Shown here piece by piece: positions 53,122 through 61,300 of a stretch of 64,000 nt of DNA. The notes under the pieces were generated by a model, which was given only the letters and a program-made list of their open reading frames with translations, ran no database searches and had not been told where the DNA came from. Source of the stretch: Pseudomonas sp. LB-090624. Its GTDB lineage: Bacteria; Pseudomonadota; Gammaproteobacteria; Pseudomonadales; Pseudomonadaceae. The position numbers and the translations under genes are program-made. The stretch spans positions 1 to 64,000 of the forward strand of contig NZ_QJRL01000011.1 of assembly GCF_003205205.1 (NCBI RefSeq). The letters run 5' to 3'. Positions within the stretch are counted from its first letter, which is position 1. Every line of letters begins with the position of its first letter.

Positions 53122-54132
53122 ATGTTGAGTTTTATTGCCCGGCGCCTTGGCCTGTTGATACCGACCTTTTTCGGCATCACCTTGCTCACCTTCGCGCTCA
53201 TACGCCTGATCCCCGGCGACCCGGTGGAAGTGATGATGGGCGAGCGCAGGGTCGACCCCGAAATGCATGCCCAGGCCATGGAACGCCTGGGCCTGAACAA
53301 GCCACTGCCGGTCCAGTACCTGGACTATGTCGGCAAGCTGGCACAGGGCGACCTGGGTGAGTCGCTGCGCACCCGCGAAAGCGTGTGGAGCGAGTTCATC
53401 ACCTTGTTCCCGGCCACCCTGGAACTGGCCTTCGCCGCCCTGCTGTTCGCCGGTATCGTCGGTTTGCTGGCCGGGGTAGTCGCAGCGCTCAAGCGCGGCT
53501 CGCTGTTCGACCACGGGGTGATGGGCATATCACTGGCCGGCTACTCGATGCCGATCTTCTGGTGGGGCCTGATCCTGATCATGTTTTTCTCCGTGAGCCT
53601 TGGCTGGACCCCGGTATCCGGGCGCATCGACCTGCTCTACGACATCGAGCCGAAAACCGGCTTCATGCTTATCGACACCCTGCTCAGCGATGAAGAAGGC
53701 GCGTTCAAGGATGCTGTGATGCACCTGATCCTGCCGGCCATCGTGCTCGGCACCATCCCGCTGGCGGTGATCGCCCGCATGACCCGTTCTTCAATGCTCG
53801 AAGTGCTGCGCGAAGACTACATCCGCACCGCCCGCGCCAAAGGCCTGTCCCCGGCCCGTGTGGTGTTCGTGCATGGCCTGCGCAATGCGCTGATCCCGGT
53901 GCTGACCGTGTTCGGCCTGCAGGTCGGCACGCTGCTGGCCGGTGCGGTACTGACCGAAACCATCTTTTCCTGGCCGGGCATCGGCAAATGGCTGATCGAA
54001 GCCATCGGTGCCCGTGACTACCCCGTGGTCCAGAACGGCATCCTGTTGATCGCCTGCCTGGTGATTCTGGTCAACTTCGTCGTGGACATTCTCTACGGCC
54101 TGGCCAACCCACGCATCCGTCATCAGCGCTGA
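53122..54132 (+). CDS. dppB: Dipeptide ABC permease
   Basis: 336-residue inner-membrane permease, about six helices. N-terminal family motif FGITLLTFALIRLIPGDPVE and the ATPase-docking EAA loop RTARAKGLSPARVVFVHGLRN are present. Pairs with DppC; 10 nt before dppC. Confidence 0.96.
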   Translation: MLSFIARRLGLLIPTFFGITLLTFALIRLIPGDPVEVMMGERRVDPEMHAQAMERLGLNKPLPVQYLDYVGKLAQGDLGESLRTRESVWSEFITLFPATLELAFAALLFAGIVGLLAGVVAALKRGSLFDHGVMGISLAGYSMPIFWWGLILIMFFSVSLGWTPVSGRIDLLYDIEPKTGFMLIDTLLSDEEGAFKDAVMHLILPAIVLGTIPLAVIARMTRSSMLEVLREDYIRTARAKGLSPARVVFVHGLRNALIPVLTVFGLQVGTLLAGAVLTETIFSWPGIGKWLIEAIGARDYPVVQNGILLIACLVILVNFVVDILYGLANPRIRHQR

Positions 54133-54142
54133 GGCCCAAGCC

Positions 54143-55069
54143 ATGACTAGCCCGATTCCAAAATCCGTGTCGCCGGCCAGCCCGGTGGACCAGAGCCTGC
54201 TCTACCCCTCCCCGTACAAAGAATTCTGGCAAGCCTTCGCGCGCAACAAAGGCGCGGTGATGGGCCTGGCCTTCATGTGCCTGGTGGTGTTCTGCGCGCT
54301 GTTCGCGCCGTGGGTAGCCCCGCATGACCCCAGCGAGCAGTACCGCGACTTCCTGCTGACCCCACCCGTGTGGCTGGAAGGCGGCACCTGGCAGTTCATC
54401 CTGGGCACCGACGAACTGGGCCGTGATCTGCTTTCACGGCTGATTCAAGGTGCACGGCTGTCGCTGCTGATCGGCCTGTCGTCGGTGGTGATGTCACTGA
54501 TCCCGGGCATCCTCCTGGGCCTGCTCGCAGGCTTCTTCCCGCAGTTGCTCGGCCCGTCGATCATGCGCCTGATGGACGTGATGCTGGCGCTGCCGTCATT
54601 GCTGCTGGCTGTGGCCATCGTCGCCATCCTCGGCCCTGGCCTGATCAACACCGTGATTGCCATCGCCATCGTTTCCCTGCCGTCCTACGTGCGCCTGACC
54701 CGCGCCGCGGTAATGGGCGAACTCAACCGCGACTACGTCACCGCTGCCCGCCTGGCCGGCGCCGGTTTGCCACGGTTGATGTTCGTCACCGTGCTGCCCA
54801 ACTGCATGGCACCGCTGATCGTGCAGGCAACCCTGAGTTTTTCCTCGGCGATCCTCGACGCCGCTGCGCTGGGTTTCCTCGGCCTCGGCGTGCAGCCGCC
54901 TACCCCCGAGTGGGGCACCATGCTGGCTTCGGCCCGGGATTACATCGAGCGCGCCTGGTGGGTGGTGAGCCTGCCCGGCCTGACCATCCTGCTCAGTGTG
55001 CTGGCAATCAACCTGATGGGCGACGGCCTGCGCGATGCGCTGGACCCGAAACTCAAGAACGCCGCCTGA
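54143..55069 (+). CDS. dppC: Dipeptide ABC permease
   Basis: 308-residue second permease. [17 protein letters not shown] and [20 protein letters not shown] are the OppC/DppC signature; the EAA loop is [20 protein letters not shown]. Stops 10 nt before dppD, whose GGAG site overlaps the gap. Confidence 0.96.
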   Translation: MTSPIPKSVSPASPVDQSLLYPSPYKEFWQAFARNKGAVMGLAFMCLVVFCALFAPWVAPHDPSEQYRDFLLTPPVWLEGGTWQFILGTDELGRDLLSRLIQGARLSLLIGLSSVVMSLIPGILLGLLAGFFPQLLGPSIMRLMDVMLALPSLLLAVAIVAILGPGLINTVIAIAIVSLPSYVRLTRAAVMGELNRDYVTAARLAGAGLPRLMFVTVLPNCMAPLIVQATLSFSSAILDAAALGFLGLGVQPPTPEWGTMLASARDYIERAWWVVSLPGLTILLSVLAINLMGDGLRDALDPKLKNAA

Positions 55070-55079
55070 GGAGAACGCC

Positions 55080-56048
55080 ATGTCACTGTTGCAGATCAAC
55101 AACCTGAATGTGCGCTTCGGCGACGCCAACGCAGTACCGGTGGTCGATGGCCTGGACCTGGCGGTGGACGCCGGAGAAATCCTGGCCATTGTCGGCGAGT
55201 CCGGCTCGGGCAAGTCGGTCACCATGATGGCCCTGATGGGCCTGATCGATGCCCCCGGGCGCATCACCGCCAACGCCCTTACCTTCGACGGCACCGACAT
55301 GCTCAAGCTCAGCGGCCGGCAACGGCGCAAGGTGGTGGGTAAGGACATCGCCATGGTCTTCCAGGACCCGATGACCGCGCTCAACCCCAGCTACACCGTT
55401 GGCTACCAGATCGAGGAAGTGCTGCGCCAGCACTTGGGCCTGAAGGGCAAGGCCGCGCGCCAGCGTGCCCTGGAGCTGCTGAAAAAGGTCGAGATCCCGG
55501 CCGCCGAAAGCCGACTGGATGCCTACCCGCACCAGCTGTCCGGGGGCATGAGCCAGCGCGTGGCAATTGCCATGGCAATCGCAGGCGAGCCCAAGCTGCT
55601 GATCGCCGACGAACCGACCACCGCGCTGGATGTGACCATCCAGGCGCAGATCATGGAGCTGCTGGTGAACCTGCAGAAGGAGCGCAATATGGCGCTTATC
55701 CTGATCACCCACGACCTAGCCGTCGTTGCCGAAACGGCCAAGCGGGTGTGCGTGATGTACGCCGGCCAGGCTGTGGAAGTGGGCCAGGTACCCGATCTGT
55801 TCGATGTTCCCGCGCACCCCTACAGCGAAGCCCTGCTGGCGGCGATCCCTGAGCACAGCATCGGTGCCGAACGCCTGGCCACCCTGCCCGGCATCGTCCC
55901 CGGCCGCTACGACCGCCCCGCTGGCTGCCTGCTGTCGCCGCGCTGCCCGTATGTGCAGGACAACTGCCGGCGGCAGCGCCCGCCCCTCGACCCTCAGGCC
56001 CATAGCCTGGTGCGTTGCTTCTATCCGCTGAACCAGGAGGTGGCGTGA
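55080..56048 (+). CDS. dppD: Dipeptide ABC ATPase
   Basis: 322-residue ATPase. Walker [13 protein letters not shown], signature [16 protein letters not shown], Walker [13 protein letters not shown] and the C-terminal OppD/F domain with the Cys-rich [14 protein letters not shown]e-S-like motif. Start ATG at 55080 behind GAGGAG; stop overlaps dppF by 1 nt. Confidence 0.96.
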   Translation: MSLLQINNLNVRFGDANAVPVVDGLDLAVDAGEILAIVGESGSGKSVTMMALMGLIDAPGRITANALTFDGTDMLKLSGRQRRKVVGKDIAMVFQDPMTALNPSYTVGYQIEEVLRQHLGLKGKAARQRALELLKKVEIPAAESRLDAYPHQLSGGMSQRVAIAMAIAGEPKLLIADEPTTALDVTIQAQIMELLVNLQKERNMALILITHDLAVVAETAKRVCVMYAGQAVEVGQVPDLFDVPAHPYSEALLAAIPEHSIGAERLATLPGIVPGRYDRPAGCLLSPRCPYVQDNCRRQRPPLDPQAHSLVRCFYPLNQEVA

Positions 56049-57016
56049 TGGCCGTCGTTCTATCTGCCCGGGAGCTGACCCGGCATTACGAAGTCTCCCG
56101 CGGGCTGTTCAAGGGCCATGCCCTGGTCCGTGCGCTGAACGGCGTGTCGTTCGAGCTGGAGGCCGGCAAGACCCTCGCCGTGGTTGGCGAGTCCGGCTGC
56201 GGCAAGTCGACCCTGGCCCGCGCCCTGACGCTGATCGAAGAGCCATCGTCCGGCTCGCTGCAAATAGCCGGCACCGAGGTGAAGGGCGCCAGCAAGGCCG
56301 AGCGCAAGCAACTGCGCCGCGATGTGCAGATGGTCTTCCAGAGCCCCTACGCCTCGCTCAACCCACGGCAGAAGATCGGTGACCAACTGGCCGAACCGCT
56401 GCTGATCAACACCTCGTTGAGCAAGGCCGAGCGCCGCGACAAAGTGCAGAAGATGATGGAGCAGGTCGGCCTGCGCCCCGAGCACTATCAGCGCTACCCG
56501 CACATGTTTTCCGGTGGCCAGCGCCAGCGTATCGCCCTCGCCCGGGCGATGATGCTGCAACCGAAAGTGCTGGTGGCCGACGAACCGACCTCCGCGCTGG
56601 ACGTGTCGATCCAGGCTCAGGTGCTGAACCTGTTCATGGATTTGCAAAGAGAGTTCAACACCGCCTACGTGTTCATTTCGCATAACCTCGCGGTGGTAAG
56701 GCATGTGGCGGATCAGGTACTGGTCATGTACCTGGGGCGGCCGGCAGAAATGGGGCCGAAGGAGGACATCTACGAGAAGCCGCTGCACCCGTATACCCAG
56801 GCGCTGCTGTCGGCGACTCCGGCGATTCATCCAGACCCGTTGAAGCCGAAAATTCGTATCGTCGGGGAGCTGCCCAACCCGCTGAATCCGCCGGATGGGT
56901 GTGCGTTTCACAAACGCTGCCCGTATGCGACCGAACGGTGTGCCAAGGAGGTGCCGGCATTGCGGCAGGTTAGTACACGGCAGGTTGCCTGCCATTATGC
57001 GGAGCAGTTTCTTTAA
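56048..57016 (+). CDS. dppF: Dipeptide ABC ATPase
   Basis: 322-residue partner ATPase. Walker A GESGCGKSTLARAL, signature FSGGQRQRIALARAMM, Walker B VLVADEPTSALDV, and C-terminal CAFHKRCPYATERC motif. The protein is full length, but its last 137 bp (56880-57016) occur again at 58971-59107. The visible 3' end may thus be a replaced segment from an incoming element. Confidence 0.95.
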   Translation: MAVVLSARELTRHYEVSRGLFKGHALVRALNGVSFELEAGKTLAVVGESGCGKSTLARALTLIEEPSSGSLQIAGTEVKGASKAERKQLRRDVQMVFQSPYASLNPRQKIGDQLAEPLLINTSLSKAERRDKVQKMMEQVGLRPEHYQRYPHMFSGGQRQRIALARAMMLQPKVLVADEPTSALDVSIQAQVLNLFMDLQREFNTAYVFISHNLAVVRHVADQVLVMYLGRPAEMGPKEDIYEKPLHPYTQALLSATPAIHPDPLKPKIRIVGELPNPLNPPDGCAFHKRCPYATERCAKEVPALRQVSTRQVACHYAEQFL

Positions 57017-57027
57017 CTGTTAGAAAA

Positions 57028-57074
57028 CTGGGCAGCCCTCAATGCGAAAAAACGTAGTTTGCTGCGCTGCCCAG
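57028..57074. repeat. Inverted repeat just inside the insertion
   Basis: CTGGGCAGC (57028-57036) and GCTGCCCAG (57066-57074) are perfect 9-bp arms, 11 bp past the dppF stop. May be a terminator for dpp or an end structure of the inserted DNA. Confidence 0.5.
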
Positions 57075-57127
57075 TCACTCTTCCTGACCACCGCGCACTT
57101 AGCAGGGCTAATAGTGGAGGACTGAGC

Positions 57128-57358
57128 ATGCGTTCCAGCCCCGACGGCCTTGACGGAACACAGCTGCATACCGTTTTGAGTTCAGTGAAAAGCAAAAATT
57201 GGAAATTCACTTCGGCGCACGGCGTGTGTGAGGTCGGTGTTTCGGGCCGGGGTGAACGCGACGGCCGTGTGTATCAAGGTAGCTGGTCGATGCACAGACA
57301 ACAAAGTCGACAGAAAACAATTCGCGTGCCACCAGCCCTAAGGGTGGGCTATCAGTGA
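57128..57358 (+). CDS. Small unrecognised protein in the insertion
   Basis: 76 residues, ATG at 57128 behind GGAGG with 8-nt spacing. Starts MRSSPDGLDGTQLHTVL and contains CEVGVSGRGERDGRVYQGSW. No known family recognised. After its stop another open frame (57342-57545, phase 0) continues with SDSYANVDTLGNEVKIPF and ends in KSLL, so one longer gene may have been broken by a frameshift. Confidence 0.4.
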   Translation: MRSSPDGLDGTQLHTVLSSVKSKNWKFTSAHGVCEVGVSGRGERDGRVYQGSWSMHRQQSRQKTIRVPPALRVGYQ

Positions 57359-57545
57359 CTCTTATGCCAACGTCGACACCCTCGGTAATGAAGTCAAAAT
57401 CCCCTTCATTAGAAATGAGCTGGACATTGACGCTGGGGTAGCATTAAAGAAACTCAGGAACGAGTTGACGACACAACACATACAACGAACGTGGCACCGC
57501 GACACGGATAAGCCCTTACGGGCTTTCGAGAAATCGCTCCTTTAA
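57342..57545 (+). pseudogene. Orphan open frame, possible 3' part of a broken gene
   Basis: 68 codons without a credible start, bounded by stops. The translation (GWAISDSYANVDTLG, then IRNELDIDAGVALKKLRNEL, then RAFEKSLL) reads like real protein with ordered charge pattern, but its family is not recognised. A weak hairpin AAGCCC-TTAC-GGGCTT lies inside its end. The remaining 57546-57712 shows nothing further. Confidence 0.3.
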
Positions 57546-57712
57546 TCGAAATATATTTGCTGACGACTCACGCAGCTATATCAACATAAACTTTCGCAAG
57601 GCAGCATTGATAGTCCATTGCCATGAGCACTCATATCTACAGGACCACGGCGAAGACATACGCCACTGGCACAACTCCCAAAAAATCTACAATTTTACAT
57701 ACCGAAAAAATC

Positions 57713-58582
57713 TCACCCATACAGGTGCAGAAGCAAAGCCCCTGACAGCACTAGGCTAACACCGCCGATCTGGATAACTGACAGCCGCTCGCGAAAAAAG
57801 AAGTACCCCAGGATCGCGGCAATACCACCCGACAAAGTACTGATGACGGTGACAACGGAAACCGAGCCATTTAGCGCCCCCCAAGAAAACGCAGAAAACC
57901 CTCCCAAGTTGAAGAGACTGGCCCCGCACAGTGAGCCATAGGTCTTCAGCGTTATCGTCGTATGGTCCCGCAGAAACCTGACGGCTTCACGGATCAGGAA
58001 CATGACCCCTACCGCATACCCTAGCGCCAGCATGTTCACCGGTCCCAGCGCCGGCAAGACGAATTTCCCCTGAATCCAGAAGCTGATGCCGTAGAGCATG
58101 GCCGCCAACAAAGCAAACCACACAGACATCACACTGGTGACCTTACGATCGAAATCACCACCCTTATCGCTGCGGCAGGCCAACAGCACGCCGAAAAAGC
58201 AGACAAGGATACCGACCACCTGCCAAGCGGAGAGGGCATCGCCACCCAGCCATGCCAACAGCGTTGTAAAAACACCATACGAAGTGACCAGGGGCGCCAC
58301 GACGGCTGTCTTGCCAATAGCGAAAGCTTTTGAAAGCGCCAGCGCTCCTACTACGGTGCATAGAGCGGCGACAACTCCTAACCCTATGGTGAACCAAGGC
58401 GCAGATGTAAACTTTTGCCACTGATCGGCTGAAACAGCAATCAATACTGCCATCAAGAAAAGCCCTAGCAACTGCCCGAAAAATACCGCCCGCTTTACTC
58501 CGACCGCTCTTGCGTTCACGCCGACCAAGAAGTCGGTAGCCCCCCAGAACACCGCAGCCAGCAACCCCATGAATACGTCCAT
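57713..58582 (-). CDS. EamA-type drug/metabolite transporter
   Basis: 289-residue inner-membrane protein with ten predicted helices, two EamA repeats. First helix MDVFMGLLAAVFWGATDFLVG and second-repeat start VWFALLAAMLYGISFWIQGKF, ending GGVSLVLSGALLLHLYG, are typical of the DMT superfamily. AAGG lies 9 nt before the ATG at 58582; an ATG at 58570 is an alternative. Lower GC and looser codon use than the flanking dpp genes point to transfer. Substrate unknown, often amino acids or other metabolites. Confidence 0.85.
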   Translation of the reverse strand: MDVFMGLLAAVFWGATDFLVGVNARAVGVKRAVFFGQLLGLFLMAVLIAVSADQWQKFTSAPWFTIGLGVVAALCTVVGALALSKAFAIGKTAVVAPLVTSYGVFTTLLAWLGGDALSAWQVVGILVCFFGVLLACRSDKGGDFDRKVTSVMSVWFALLAAMLYGISFWIQGKFVLPALGPVNMLALGYAVGVMFLIREAVRFLRDHTTITLKTYGSLCGASLFNLGGFSAFSWGALNGSVSVVTVISTLSGGIAAILGYFFFRERLSVIQIGGVSLVLSGALLLHLYG

Positions 58583-58649
58583 AGTAACGGCCTTTAATTA
58601 TGAGTTATCCCTCAACCTCCCCAGACAGTAATCGGGAAAATAGCAGAAA

Positions 58650-58892
58650 TCAAACATCTATTTTGGGCGAGCGTCTACAGATCGACCTATTTCTGCACGC
58701 CCACCAGCCCAACAACGCCATTAACGGCTTAGTTAGTACCGTAGAGACAATGGCAAGTGCCAATAGAATACTGTAGGAACTTTCAGACAACACACCCGCC
58801 TGTACTCCTACACTAAGTTTCACTAATTTAACGAGACCTTTGGTGTTCATCAGCACACCAACTTCTATTGAATTTATTGGTCTCAAGCCCCC
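58650..58892 (-). pseudogene. C-terminal remnant of a CPA2 cation:proton antiporter
   Basis: About 80 codons read as the last membrane part of a CPA2 family antiporter: SIEVGVLMNTKGLVKLVKLS, then GVQAGVLSESSYSILLALA and VSTVLTKPLM. It matches the family pattern GxLMNTRGLxELIVLN..G...GV, ALVTTLMTTPL. The rest of the gene upstream is missing: the frame runs straight into the repeat of the dppF end. Loss of the 5' part shows that the inserted DNA was cut down after or during integration. Confidence 0.65.
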
Positions 58893-58970
58893 AAGGCTTC
58901 TGGATTCGCGAAGGCGAAAACAGTCGAAAAGCATGGAGAATTTCGTCAGGATCGAGGACCTGCATCTTTG

Positions 58971-59107
58971 CGCTGAACCCGCCGGATGGGTGTGCGTTTC
59001 ACAAACGCTGCCCGTATGCGACCGAACGGTGTGCCAAGGAGGTGCCGGCATTGCGGCAGGTGAGTACACGGCAGGTTGCCTGCCATTATGCGGAGCAGTT
59101 TCTCTAG
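58971..59107 (+). pseudogene. Second copy of the dppF 3' end
   Basis: Codes for the last 45 residues of DppF (LNPPDGCAFHKRCPYATERC to HYAEQFL) and a TAG stop. Differences from 56880-57016: T to C at 58978 (AAT/AAC), T to G at 59062 (GTT/GTG), T to C at 59104 (CTT/CTC), and TAA to TAG. All keep the protein the same. No upstream start belongs to it. Confidence 0.9.
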
Positions 59108-59136
59108 CCTTTGAATTGCCGGGTCTGGTTTGTAGC

Positions 59137-59165
59137 CCTTTCGCGACAATAGGCCGCTCCCACAG
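59137..59165. repeat. REP-like element, degenerate
   Basis: CCCTTTCGCGACAATAGGCC followed by GCTCCCACAGTG resembles the REP core with changed arms. Lies just right of the duplicated dppF end. Confidence 0.5.
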
Positions 59166-59203
59166 TGACCAGCATATGCAGGTCTTTGGCAGCAGCCTTT
59201 TGT

Positions 59204-59231
59204 CGCGAAGGGCGGCCTAAGCCGCCCTTCT
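59204..59231. terminator. Hairpin after the small membrane peptide gene
   Basis: GAAGGGCGGC-CTAA-GCCGCCCTTC is a perfect 10-bp stem ending 3 bp from the stop of the 24-residue peptide gene. Likely terminator of the minus-strand pair. Confidence 0.7.
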
Positions 59232-59233
59232 GA

Positions 59234-59308
59234 TCAGTGCATGAACAGGGCAATCAGGATGATCACGGGGATCGGTACCCCAAGCATCCACAGCAGTATC
59301 GAGCGCAT
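59234..59308 (-). CDS. 24-residue membrane peptide
   Basis: ATG at 59308 behind GGAGAATC (spacing about 6), stop at 59234. The peptide starts MRSILLWMLGVPIPV and ends ALFMH; nearly all of it is one hydrophobic helix. Starts 15 bp after the stop of the PhnA-like membrane protein and ends next to a terminator, so the two look like an operon. The good ribosome site and placement support translation. Function unknown. Confidence 0.6.
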   Translation of the reverse strand: MRSILLWMLGVPIPVIILIALFMH

Positions 59309-59323
59309 AGTGATTCTCCTTGC

Positions 59324-60223
59324 TTAACGTTGAACGGTGCGGTGAGTAACGTAGTCGCCCTCAACCCACTGCACCCGGTCACGCAGACGACCGCCATACA
59401 GGGCAGCCAAGCTGGCGAAGAAGGCCCCACACAGCAACGCGACGAAGGTCCACAGCGCTGTCCAGGCAGCAACTTTGGTAGCGGTTTCAGCCGCTTGTTT
59501 GGCATCGGTTTTCAGTTGTTGTACCTGGGCCATCACCTGGTCCACGCGCGCTTCAGCTTCGGCCTGGGTCAGGCGAGTGCGTTGCGCAACCAACTGCGCC
59601 AGGTAAGCGCGGTCCTCGGCGGGCAACGCACCGTCCCCTGCAATACCCTTGGCCAGAATGCGTGCGGCTACGCTATTTGCAGCATCCTCGCTGACCGGCG
59701 CCGGGCCGTCGCCACGGAACAGGCTATCGACGAAGTAGCCCATCGAGTCGTTGTCGCTACCGGTTGCCGACGAAGCACCCGCGGCGGCGGATACTGTGGC
59801 CGCCTGGGAAGCCGCACTGGCACCGGCACCCACCAGATTACCTGCAGCACCCAGTATCAGCATCGCCGCCACCAAAGTGGCCACCGCCCAGGACAGGAAG
59901 CCATGCGCGGTATCACGAAAGTACACTTCATCGCCGTGCAGGTTGGCCCACTTCACCCGCAGCCGACCCGCGATATAACCGCCAAGGCCTGAAGCAATGA
60001 TTTGGGTCACCAGCAGCCAGACGATGGTCGAAACGCCCAGGGCTTTCGCGCTGGCGCCTTCGTCAGCCCAAGGCGAGGTGGCCGCAAAGCCAAGGCCGGC
60101 GCCCAGTACCACCAGTATCAGGGACACCGACGCGGCGGCAGCCGCGCCAGCGAAGATCGCCGCCCAGGAAACACCTGAGCGGCTTTGCGTATCAACAACG
60201 GGATAGTCGGCAGGGGTGATCAT
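59324..60223 (-). CDS. PhnA-like membrane protein of unknown function
   Basis: 299 residues. A short cytoplasmic start (MITPADYPVVDTQSRSGVSW) leads to a Gly/Ala-rich helix, two further helices (STIVWLLVTQIIASGLGGYIAGRL and LSWAVATLVAAMLILGAAGNL, about 75-150), a long charged periplasmic or cytoplasmic helical part with a coiled coil (LTQAEAEARVDQVMAQVQQL, about 215-250), and a last helix WTALWTFVALLCGAFFASLAA. Often labelled PhnA-like, but nothing links it to phosphonate use. Divergent from the araC-type gene. Confidence 0.75.
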   Translation of the reverse strand: MITPADYPVVDTQSRSGVSWAAIFAGAAAAASVSLILVVLGAGLGFAATSPWADEGASAKALGVSTIVWLLVTQIIASGLGGYIAGRLRVKWANLHGDEVYFRDTAHGFLSWAVATLVAAMLILGAAGNLVGAGASAASQAATVSAAAGASSATGSDNDSMGYFVDSLFRGDGPAPVSEDAANSVAARILAKGIAGDGALPAEDRAYLAQLVAQRTRLTQAEAEARVDQVMAQVQQLKTDAKQAAETATKVAAWTALWTFVALLCGAFFASLAALYGGRLRDRVQWVEGDYVTHRTVQR

Positions 60224-60435
60224 GATGTGTGCGCCTTATGTTGTTAGCGAAAATTCCATTCGCGCATTAACCATTGCAGCGGCTGTGCCAGTTGTGACAA
60301 AAAATGACGCCCATACAAATCAATGCGTTAGAGAGCTCCGCTGAATCAGGACCGTGCAAAATGCGCGACTGGCGCTAATGCATCAGGTGTTCTGCATTCT
60401 TGTAACAGGGCCAGTCGACGGGGCATGATTCGGTC

Positions 60436-61236
60436 ATGACGCTTCCCGACGACGCTGCCCAGACCCCGCTCACCGCCGACACCGTGCTGCGCTACCACCT
60501 GTGCTGGAAGCACCGTGACCTCGATGGCGTCATGGCGCTGTACCACCCCGATATCCAGTACCACGACTTCTTTCAGAACCGCGTGCTCGGCTATCAGGAG
60601 CTGCGCGACTACGTACGCGCCTGCCTGCCCCATGAAGCCGGCGAGGACATCGTCCACAGCGACCGCATCCGCGTCGATGGCTGCACCGCATTCATCCAGT
60701 ATCAGGTCACGGTCCAGGGCGGCGACGGCCTTGTGGCGTTCCAGTCCAGCGAGGCGATCACCGTCAGGGACGGCCTGATCTGGCGGGTCAACGAGTACGC
60801 CACGCTGGTACGCCAGCATGGCAATGGCCTGGTCAGCAGCGGCCCGCGCCCGGCCACCAGCCGCCTGGGCCTGTCACCGCGGCAACTGTCGACCATGGCC
60901 CAGGACCTGGAGCACTACTTCCAGCGCCAGCGCCCGTACCTGGACCCAGAACTGGACCTGCAGCAAGTAGCGGAAGCCAGCGGGTACAGCCGCAACCAGA
61001 TTTCCTACCTGCTTAACCAGGTGCTCGGGCAAAGCTTCTACCGCTACGTCAACCAGGCGCGGCTGCAGCACCTGATGGCCTGCCTCGACGACGACAGCGT
61101 CGAAACGCCGATCGACGACCTGGCATACAACGCCGGTTTCAACTCGCTGTCGGCGTTCTACAAGTGCTTCCGCGAACACACCGGGCTCACGCCCAAGGCC
61201 TACCTGAAGCAAATTTCCCTGCGTGCACGCACGTAA
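60436..61236 (+). CDS. AraC-family regulator with N-terminal SnoaL-like domain
   Basis: 266 residues. Residues about 13-125 form an NTF2/SnoaL-like alpha-beta cone (HLCWKHRDLDGVMALYHPDI, YHDFFQNRVLGYQELRDYV), an uncommon sensor for AraC proteins. Residues about 160-262 are the AraC DNA-binding domain with LQQVAEASGYSRNQISYLLN and AYNAGFNSLSAFYKCFREHTG. Probably controls the amine-oxidase cluster starting 64 bp downstream. No strong ribosome site before the ATG. Confidence 0.88.
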   Translation: MTLPDDAAQTPLTADTVLRYHLCWKHRDLDGVMALYHPDIQYHDFFQNRVLGYQELRDYVRACLPHEAGEDIVHSDRIRVDGCTAFIQYQVTVQGGDGLVAFQSSEAITVRDGLIWRVNEYATLVRQHGNGLVSSGPRPATSRLGLSPRQLSTMAQDLEHYFQRQRPYLDPELDLQQVAEASGYSRNQISYLLNQVLGQSFYRYVNQARLQHLMACLDDDSVETPIDDLAYNAGFNSLSAFYKCFREHTGLTPKAYLKQISLRART

Positions 61237-61300
61237 GACAGCCGCCCACTGACACCACTAGCATCGCCCACAGACCTTGACGGATGTGGAGCCAAACCCG

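Larger units (their letters stand above)
57017..59107. mobile_element. 2.1-kb insertion at the dppF 3' end flanked by a dppF-end direct repeat
   Basis: The 137 bp ending at the dppF stop recur exactly 2,091 bp downstream (58971-59107) with 133 of 137 bases the same. The DNA between is lower in GC than its neighbours and holds an EamA transporter, a broken CPA2 antiporter end and short orphan frames. No integrase or transposase is visible. The duplicated gene end is what site-specific or homologous integration into the end of a gene leaves, with gene function kept. Boundaries and mechanism are inferred. Confidence 0.75.

Noticed and set aside
58868..59107. A 79-codon frame that includes the dppF-like end
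   Set aside because: Its first part is unrelated junction DNA without a ribosome site; only the dppF-derived part has similarity, so it is scored as a gene fragment.
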